Source of the DNA: Methanobrevibacter sp.
GTDB taxonomy: Archaea > Methanobacteriota > Methanobacteria > Methanobacteriales > Methanobacteriaceae
NCBI GenBank assembly: GCA_009777005.1
Contig: WRMT01000160.1
Span: 1-7,183, forward strand
Direction of reading: 5' to 3'
DNA length: 7,183 nucleotides
Part shown: positions 1-5,700 of the stretch, one piece after another
Layout of the letters: the number at the start of each line of letters is the position of its first letter
How positions within the stretch are numbered: position 1 is the first letter of the stretch
The notes under the pieces: model-generated
Told to the model about the DNA's origin: nothing
Seen by the model: only the letters and a program-made list of their open reading frames with translations
The model's database searches: none
Made by a program: the position numbers and the translations under genes

Positions 1-90
1 TTAAACCTATTTAATAAAGATTATCTCATTATTTACTATTTAAAGAAATTATATAAAAATTTATATTATTTAAAATATTATAAAAAATAG
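1..90 (+). CDS. Possible 3' end of a gene entering from the left
   Basis: Frame 1 is open from the window edge for 29 codons and ends at TAG 88-90. The visible peptide is rich in Leu, Tyr and Lys (for example YLIIYYLKKLYKNLYYLKYY) and has a basic end. Such a tail is compatible with the C-terminus of many AT-rich archaeal proteins, but no family can be named from it. Two T-runs lie shortly downstream, as expected after an archaeal gene. An open run of this length in sequence this AT-rich is not rare, so it may be chance. The sequence left of the window would decide it. Confidence 0.3.
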   Translation, partial: LNLFNKDYLIIYYLKKLYKNLYYLKYYKK

Positions 91-113
91 CTTTGGACAC
101 TCTCTTTTATATA

Positions 114-132
114 TTTTTTTAAAATTTTTTTT
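114..132 (+). terminator. Candidate T-run transcription terminator
   Basis: Seven T at 114-120 and eight T at 125-132 lie 24 to 42 bases after the possible stop at 88-90. Archaeal transcription often ends at T-runs on the coding strand without a hairpin, so this is a reasonable terminator if the upstream reading frame is real. T-runs are common throughout this AT-rich sequence, which limits the weight of the evidence. Confidence 0.3.
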
Positions 133-403
133 AATTAATATTCTTATTTTTAAATATTCTAATAACTATCTTTCTATTTAATGATGAAAGAATAAAAAGG
201 TTCTTGAGTAATCGTTGTTGTTTTTTCATAATTATTCTTTTAATAAAGTATAAATAGCTTAATCATGTTTTATAATAGTTGATTTTTATATTTTAAAAGG
301 AAATTTTCCTATTTCTAGTTTCTGTTAAATTTTAGCTTTCAAAAAATATTTAATTTGTTTTATGGCTCTTAATTGTAATATCAAATTGTTTGTTATGTAA
401 CAG

Positions 404-456
404 ATAGTTAACTATTCTCTTAAGAATGATAAACTATTTATAGTGGAGATACTATA
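404..456. repeat. Cluster of nested ATAGT/ACTAT inverted repeats
   Basis: A perfect 12-base palindrome ATAGTTAACTAT lies at 404-415. A second dyad, ACTAT-TT-ATAGT, lies at 433-444. A third, TATAGT-GGAGAT-ACTATA, lies at 439-456 and overlaps the second. Between them is an imperfect dyad around CTTAAG (about 414-427). The ATAGT/ACTAT word therefore occurs five times in 52 bases. This could be an operator-like site or a structured transcript, but no adjacent gene explains it and AT-rich DNA favours short dyads. Confidence 0.35.
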
Positions 457-1118
457 GATTATACTTAGCTAATAGATGAATAAGTCAAAATATAGCAAAA
501 TTTTACAAGATTTAAGCTATTAAATGCAATCATTAGCTGTATTCTATATATATGTCTTCTAAATAGTGTGTCATTGGGCAATATTTATTATATTGAAACT
601 AATAACTCTGAAAAGCTGATTTCAATTTTATTTTTCAAGTGAGAGATACTTAAAAGTGATTGTTTTTGCCTATTCATGGTTTTCCACAATTTAATGAGGA
701 TAGATATAATGAGCTTTAATTTTTACTTTTAGAAACAATCTATAAATTATATTATAAATTAAGAAATTTTAAATACTTTTTAATAAGATCTCTATGGTAT
801 TTATAATTATTAATAATTATGATTTATATTAGAATATATTTACTTAAGCTTTATAATAAAAATATTATTTGTGTTGAAAATAAATACATTTATATGTAAT
901 AAAGATAATATTGTAAAGTGCAATCATGGTATTTTTTTGAGAAATATTATGCATTGAACTATTGAAAAATTTAAAATTTTAATTTCTACATATTTTTTTT
1001 TGATAAGCTAGTTGATTATTCCACTTAGCTCACGAAAAATTATTGAAAATAAATTTTAAAACATGGGTTATTTTTTTTTTAAAATGAATAGGAATAATCC
1101 ATTAAAAAACAAATTTTT

Positions 1119-1157
1119 GAGAGAATTGAGAGAATTTTTGAGAGAAATTGGGAGAAA
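1119..1157 (+). repeat. Purine-rich tandem repeat in the leader of the Asn-rich gene
   Basis: The word GAGAGAA(A)TT is repeated in tandem, starting at about 1119, 1128 and 1140, with a degenerate fourth copy at 1151. The longer block TTTTTGAGAGAA occurs at 1114-1125 and 1135-1146, a 21-base period. The array ends 25 bases before the ATG at 1183. It is in the right place for a 5' untranslated leader. Its several GAG/GGAG words resemble weak ribosome-binding sequences but lie too far upstream to act as a normal one. Confidence 0.5.
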
Positions 1158-1182
1158 GTGATAAAAAATAGGACTATAAGAA

Positions 1183-2058
1183 ATGGATAAAAAATTAAAA
1201 ACTTTTGGAAATAATAATAAAGCTCAAATAGCTAGTAGAAAAGGGAAAATAGCTAATTTTAATGAATATTGCTACAAAAATTCTACAATTATTAATAAAT
1301 TGAGTAAAATTTTTATTAATATTAATATAATTAGCATAAATGCTAAGGATTTTTGTAATAATAATTTTAATCATAATCATAATAATACTGCTACTACTAT
1401 AGCTAGGGGCTTAGCTAAATTTAAAAATGATCTATATAATAACATATATAATTACATTCAATCTATTTTTGAAACTTTAGAATCTAATTCTAACTCTAAT
1501 AATACTCATCTTAATTTTAGTATTTTTTATAGTTTAGCTACTAATTTTTTCACACATAATAATATAACTTATTTTAATTCTCACAAGTTCTCTATTTTAA
1601 ATAAAATAGCTAATTTTAACTATTCAACTTTTTACAAAAATAATTTTCATGAAAATGAACTTTATAAAAATACATTTTTTGAAAATAATAGTTGCTATAG
1701 TTTAAGTTTTAAACCATATAATATACAATATACTTCTTTTTTTAATGAAAATAACTTTAACAACAGTTATTGTTTAAGTTTTAAACCATTTAATATAAAA
1801 TACTCTTCTTTTTTTAATGAGAATAACTGTAACAACAGTTATACTAAATATACTTCTTATTTTTACAGACTATTAGCTAATGCTAACATTAAAGGATTTA
1901 TTAAAGTCATTAGCTACACTTCATTCAATACAAATAAACTTGTTTTAATGACAGTATCTTCTTTTTTAATAACTATCGCTATTTTAAAGTTAATTTTCCC
2001 TGTGACTTTTCATTTATTATTACTGCGTATAACAGGAGGGATTTTTTTCTATTTTTAA
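1183..2058 (+). CDS. Unrecognised Asn-rich repeat protein with hydrophobic C-terminal tail
   Basis: I do not recognise this 291-residue protein. An uninterrupted frame this long is far beyond chance at this base composition, so it is or recently was coding. About 55 residues are Asn, often in runs (residues 10-12, 59-68). There is no N-terminal signal peptide; the start MDKKLK is charged. The segment KIANFN occurs at 22-27 and 141-146, each followed within a few residues by YKN. A 24-residue unit repeats at 173-196 and 197-220 (LSFKP, SFFNENN and NNSY conserved), and a shortened third copy follows. Residues 253-281 are strongly hydrophobic, with Pro273 splitting the stretch, followed by Arg282 and GGIFFYF at the very end: one or two membrane helices. 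The ATG follows in-frame stops at 1159, 1162 and 1177, so it is the first possible start, but no good ribosome site sits at normal spacing. It could be a tail-anchored membrane protein or a truncated surface protein. Confidence 0.6.
   Translation: MDKKLKTFGNNNKAQIASRKGKIANFNEYCYKNSTIINKLSKIFININIISINAKDFCNNNFNHNHNNTATTIARGLAKFKNDLYNNIYNYIQSIFETLESNSNSNNTHLNFSIFYSLATNFFTHNNITYFNSHKFSILNKIANFNYSTFYKNNFHENELYKNTFFENNSCYSLSFKPYNIQYTSFFNENNFNNSYCLSFKPFNIKYSSFFNENNCNNSYTKYTSYFYRLLANANIKGFIKVISYTSFNTNKLVLMTVSSFLITIAILKLIFPVTFHLLLLRITGGIFFYF
1699..1842 (+). repeat. Two 72-base tandem repeats coding a 24-residue unit
   Basis: Copies 1699-1770 and 1771-1842 differ at 7 of 72 bases by my alignment, and the repeat keeps the reading frame. 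The changes fall in seven different codons; two are silent (TAT/TAC and GAA/GAG) and the others swap residues such as Tyr/Phe, Gln/Lys and Thr/Ser. A third copy beginning at 1843 keeps only the KYTSYF part, as if the LSFKP half had been deleted. The pattern points to a fairly recent in-frame duplication. Confidence 0.75.
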
Positions 2059-2148
2059 AGAATTTTTGTAAACATTAGTAAAAAATTAAATTGTAACTAA
2101 TAGCTGAAATTCAATATTTTAAACCTAATTTAAACTTAAAATGAATAA

Positions 2149-2409
2149 CATTTTGAAAAATTTAATGAAAATATATTAGAAAAATTCTCTAAAAAATTCG
2201 AACTTGATGATTTTTTTAATATTATAAAGTGTTTTGAAAAATTCTTTAAGAAAGCTAATAAAAAATTTTTAATTTTTTTTAGTTGTGTGGTGGATAAATT
2301 AAGTTTTATCCTTTTAAATATTTATATTTTATTTTATAAGAGATTTAATGACTTAATAGCTAATATTAATTTATTAAACATTTTTAATTCTTGTAAACAT
2401 TGTGATTAA
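2149..2409 (+). pseudogene. Startless open stretch, possible relic of a Lys/Phe-rich protein
   Basis: Eighty-six sense codons are open in frame 1 up to TAA 2407-2409, yet there is no ATG. The only conventional alternative starts are GTG 2287 and 2290, which would leave about 40 residues. The translation looks protein-like: charged FEKF-type repeats (FEKFNENILEKFSKKFELDD), then a hydrophobic stretch (LSFILLNIYILFY), then a tail ending NSCKHCD. An ATG at 2141 lies in another frame and reads MNNILKNLMKIY before stopping at TAG 2177-2179. A one-base frameshift could therefore have split a small gene. An open run of this length could still arise by chance once in a gene-poor interval. No family recognised. 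Confidence 0.3.
2292..2315 (+). terminator. Small hairpin followed by four T
   Basis: GGATAAA (2292-2298) pairs perfectly with TTTATCC (2305-2311) across a six-base loop and is followed by TTTT. It resembles a weak intrinsic terminator. It lies 234 bases past the stop of the Asn-rich gene and inside the possible relic frame, so its role is unclear. Archaeal termination does not usually need a hairpin. Confidence 0.2.
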
Positions 2410-2461
2410 ATTATATTATTATATTATTATAAATTTTAATTATTAAAACATTTTAAAAGTA

Positions 2462-2484
2462 AATTTCATGTCTTGGATGAAATT
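2462..2484. promoter_or_regulatory. Perfect 8-bp inverted repeat in the adhesin upstream region
   Basis: AATTTCAT (2462-2469) and ATGAAATT (2477-2484) are exact reverse complements around the seven-base spacer GTCTTGG. It lies about 150 bases before the adhesin start. It is richer in G and C than its surroundings, which makes chance somewhat less likely. It could be an operator dyad bound by a dimeric regulator, or a hairpin if transcription starts farther upstream. No direct evidence of function. Confidence 0.35.
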
Positions 2485-2527
2485 ATTAAACAATAATATT
2501 TTTTTATTTAGGGATTCATTTTCCTAG

Positions 2528-2547
2528 TATTATAATATTTAATTATA
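2528..2547 (+). promoter_or_regulatory. Candidate TATA-box region for the adhesin gene
   Basis: The run TATTATAATATTTAATTATA lies 85 to 104 bases upstream of the adhesin ATG. An archaeal TATA box here would start transcription about 25 bases downstream, giving a leader of roughly 60-80 bases. Because the whole interval is AT-rich, many other positions would fit almost as well. No clear purine-rich BRE element stands out just before it. Confidence 0.2.
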
Positions 2548-2615
2548 CAATGATTTTTTTCATGTATGTCAAAATAATTTTTTTACTTTTAATAAAAAAA
2601 GTTTTTATTCTTTTT

Positions 2616-2623
2616 GGAGGTGA
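2616..2623 (+). promoter_or_regulatory. Strong Shine-Dalgarno site of the adhesin gene
   Basis: GGAGGTGA is an eight-base match to the anti-Shine-Dalgarno sequence at the 3' end of archaeal 16S rRNA. It ends eight bases before ATG 2632. It decides the start: in-frame TTG 2614 and GTG 2620 overlap the site itself, and stops at 2590 and 2593 close the frame just upstream. Confidence 0.9.
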
Positions 2624-2631
2624 ATAGAAAA

Positions 2632-2718
2632 ATGAATAATTTTAGAAAAATTTCTTTTATAACATTTATCATGTTCATATTATTGTTATTTTTTAGTTTA
2701 CAAAGTGTCTTTTCAGCT
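2632..2718 (+). other. Signal peptide of the adhesin
   Basis: Residues 1-29 show the standard three parts: a short basic start with Arg5 and Lys6, a long hydrophobic core rich in Phe, Ile and Leu, and a polar end finishing SVFSA before Asp30. The Ala at -1 and Phe-Ser before it fit signal peptidase I, so export by the Sec pathway is expected. Confidence 0.85.
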
Positions 2719-5700
2719 GATGTGCCTATTGGCACTGGAAATTCTACTGGTATAAATGGTGCTTTGAATATTGCTAACAATGCGGATACTATTGTTTTAA
2801 ATCCTGGTACTTATAATAAGACAAATCTAGATTATAATATAAGCATTACTAAAAGTGTTACTATTCGAGGTAATGGATCTACTGATAGTGTAATTATTGA
2901 TGCTGGAGGTCGTTCTAAAATATTCACAATAGCTTACAATATGAATGTAACATTTATAAATATCACTTTTATCAATGGAAACCAAGCAGTGGTTAATGAT
3001 GGTTTTTTAGAACAGGGTGGTGCTATATATAGTAATGGATCAACCATCAATTTTATTAACTGTACATTCAAAAACAATACTGCATCAAATTTTGGTGGGG
3101 CTATTTTTGCTGTAAATTCAGAGGTTAATGTTATTGATTCTTTCTTTGCAAACAATACTGTAACTCGTTTTCAATCTGGAGCTCAACAGTATGGTGGGGG
3201 AGCGATTTATACTTTTAATTCTAATATTACGGTAATTAGTTCTAATTTCACAGAAAATACTGTAGCTTATTTAGGTGGTGCTATTTATTCTACAGAATCT
3301 TTTCTGAATATAAACAATTCAAACTTCATAAACAATGCTGCAATTGGTTCTGGCGGGAATAATGGTCTTGGTGGTGCTGTAGTGATTTTTGTTTTTAGTA
3401 GGTTAATGTTAGATAGTTCAAATTTTAGAGACAACAAAGCAGCTATTGGTGGTACACTCTATATTTATGAGCTTGATAATGCAACTATAAAAAATACTAA
3501 TTTCACTAACAGTATTGGTTCTAACTATGCTGGTGCTATCTTTAGTTACAAAGGTAGTAATATCATTGTAAATAATTCAACTTTCATAAACAATACTAGT
3601 CCTGATGGTGGTGCTATTTTTTCTCAGGAAAATAATTTTTTCTTAATTGATTCCAATTTTATAAATAATAGTGCAGTTAGAGGTGGTGCTATTTATTCGA
3701 TTCAATGTGTTTTCGATTTAAGTGGTTCTTATTTCTTTAATAATACAGGAACTTATGGTGGAGCGATTTATAGCAATAATTCTAATTTTCATCTAAATAA
3801 CTCTAATTTCATAAATAATACTGCAAGTAATTTTGGAGGTGTTATTTATTCTACTGGTAGTATGAGTCTCTTTAATATTACAATGACTGGCAATAGGGCA
3901 ATCAATGGTGATGGTGGTGCAATCTATAAGTACTATGGTGATAATTTTAATATAGCTAATTCTACTTTCACAAACAACACTGCAAATTATGGTGCTGCAA
4001 TTTACAATTTTTTTGGTGCTAATTTTTTAGTAGCTAATTCTACTTTCACAAGAAACCATGCAAGTCTTAGTGGTGGTGCCATATACAATAATAGAAGTGA
4101 TAATTTTACTATAGCTAATTCTACTTTTACAGATAATAGTGTGAATACTAGTGCAGATTTTACTGGTGGTGGTGCAATTTACAATTCTTATGGTGCTAAT
4201 TTTAGTGTAGCTAACTCTATTTTTACAAATAACGGGGTAAATTGTAGTGCAAATTTTTTTAGCGGCGGTGGTGCAATTTACAATGGATATGGTCCTAATT
4301 TTACTGTAGATAATTCTATTTTTACAAACAATAGTGTATATATCACTGGAAACACATATTCTGGTGGTGGTGCTATTAATAATTACTATGGCAATGATTT
4401 TAGTGTAGCTAATTCTAATTTTACAAGTAATAGTGTAGATAGTAATTTATCAACAGCAGGTGATGGTGGTGCTATTAATAATAACTATGGCAATGATTTT
4501 AGTGTAGCAAATTCTATTTTTACAAACAATACTGTAAAAGGTAATGGTGGTGCTATCTATAGTAGAAATGGTACTAATTTTAGAGTAACCACTTCTACTT
4601 TCACAGCTAATAATGCATATCAAGCTGGTGCAATTTACTGTTATTTTTCTTATGATTTTACTGTATCTGGCTCTAATTTCACTAGCAATCAAGCAATTTC
4701 CATGGGTGGTGCAATCATCTTATCTGCAGGAGAAAATTGTACTGTGGCTTTTTCTAATTTCATAGATAATTTTGCGAATTTTGGTGGTGCGATATTTTTA
4801 ATGGGCACCGGTGGTTCTGCTAATTCTGGTCGTTATTATAAGGTGATTGGATCAAATTTCACAAATAACATTGCATCTATTAGAGGTGGTGCAATTTATG
4901 TAAGTTCTTATTACGCTAGTATAGTTGATTCTTTTTTCACTAGCAATAATGCAGATGATGGTGGTGCAATCTTTAATGAGTATGCTCGACTAACTAATGT
5001 GACCAATTCTATTTTTATAGGCAATATAGCAAATAATACTGGTGGTGCAATCTACAATAATGATTTAGGATTCACCGTGTTAAATTCTACTTTCATTAAC
5101 AATTCTGCAATTGATGGTGGTGCAATCTACAATACTTATTTGTCGTATTATAATGGAGTTGAATTTAGTGTAGCTAATTCGAATTTCACTAATAATTATG
5201 CAAGTAGAAATGGTGGTGCAATCTATAATGAAGGTTTGGACTATAATAGCTATCCTGCTTCTAATTTTTCTGTAGTAAATTCTATTTTCACTAGTAATTC
5301 TGCTGGAAATGGTAGTGGTGGTGCGATTTATAATTATCTGGGTGATGATTTTAGTGTAGCTAATTCTACTTTTTCAGATAATAATGCAAGTAGTATTGGT
5401 GGTGGAATCTTCTGTTTTGGTGAAAATTCTATTATTATAATTTCTGTTTTTGATGAAAATAATGCGGTTATTGGTGGTGGTGTTTATATTGCAGGTAATA
5501 ATTCTGTAATAAACAATTCTAATTTCACTAATAATAGCCAAGCTATTGGGATTAATACTACTCTTTTTTCTTTGAATAATAATCGGATGATTAATCATTT
5601 TATAGCTATTCAATTTGCTCTTTTAAATGAGAGTTTAACAATTTCAGCTATATCTCCTACTAATTATATTAGTGATAATGTTTATGCTGTAGGTATTAGT

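Larger units (their letters stand above)
91..1182. other. Gene-poor AT-rich stretch of about 1.1 kb
   Basis: All six frames are broken by frequent stops and no ORF of convincing length or composition is present. The longest open pieces are about 40 codons (frame 3, around 135-257) and have no usable start. No tRNA, rRNA fragment, CRISPR repeat or transposase motif was recognised. It contains a dyad cluster at 404-456, an 18-base AT-only palindrome at 803-820, a short coding-looking scrap at 660-719 and a purine-rich repeat at its right end. It may be intergenic DNA carrying decayed genes. Confidence 0.6.
2059..2631. other. Gene-poor interval upstream of the adhesin
   Basis: This interval of about 570 bases has no complete gene. 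Frame 1 has stops at 2101, 2131, 2137 and 2146, then stays open from 2149 to the stop at 2407-2409 (listed separately). The remainder, 2410-2631, is very AT-rich and looks like the promoter and leader of the adhesin. It holds an inverted repeat at 2462-2484 and homopolymer runs at 2554-2560 (T7), 2578-2584 (T7) and 2594-2600 (A7). Confidence 0.55.

Noticed and set aside
803..820. Perfect 18-base palindrome ATAATTATTAATAATTAT
   Set aside because: It is made only of A and T in a region of similar composition, so chance is a sufficient explanation; no gene is near enough to give it a role.
1012..1100. GATTATTCC near 1013 and GGAATAATC near 1091 as a distant inverted repeat
   Set aside because: Only nine bases match across a spacer of about 70 bases; no terminal repeats or transposase to support a mobile element.
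91..1182. Possible tRNA or other structural RNA
   Set aside because: No cloverleaf, T-loop GTTCRANNC or conserved RNA motif was found; G+C is too low for a stable structural RNA except in very short hairpins.
1195..1380. 61-codon reading frame on the minus strand
   Set aside because: It lies wholly inside the Asn-rich gene and simply mirrors its AAT/ATT-rich codons; no ribosome site or separate signal.
2589..2780. 63-codon minus-strand frame across the adhesin start
   Set aside because: It overlaps the well-supported signal peptide and ribosome site of the adhesin and has no start context of its own.
3016..5484. Regularly spaced repeats as a possible CRISPR array
   Set aside because: The repeats are degenerate, keep the reading frame and encode beta-helix rungs; there are no identical repeats with unique spacers.
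2934..5613. Minus-strand frames of 73-80 codons at 2934-3155, 4450-4692 and 5374-5613
   Set aside because: All are shadows of the repetitive adhesin codons; their residues reflect the reverse complement of GGTGGTGCT and AATTCT repeats.
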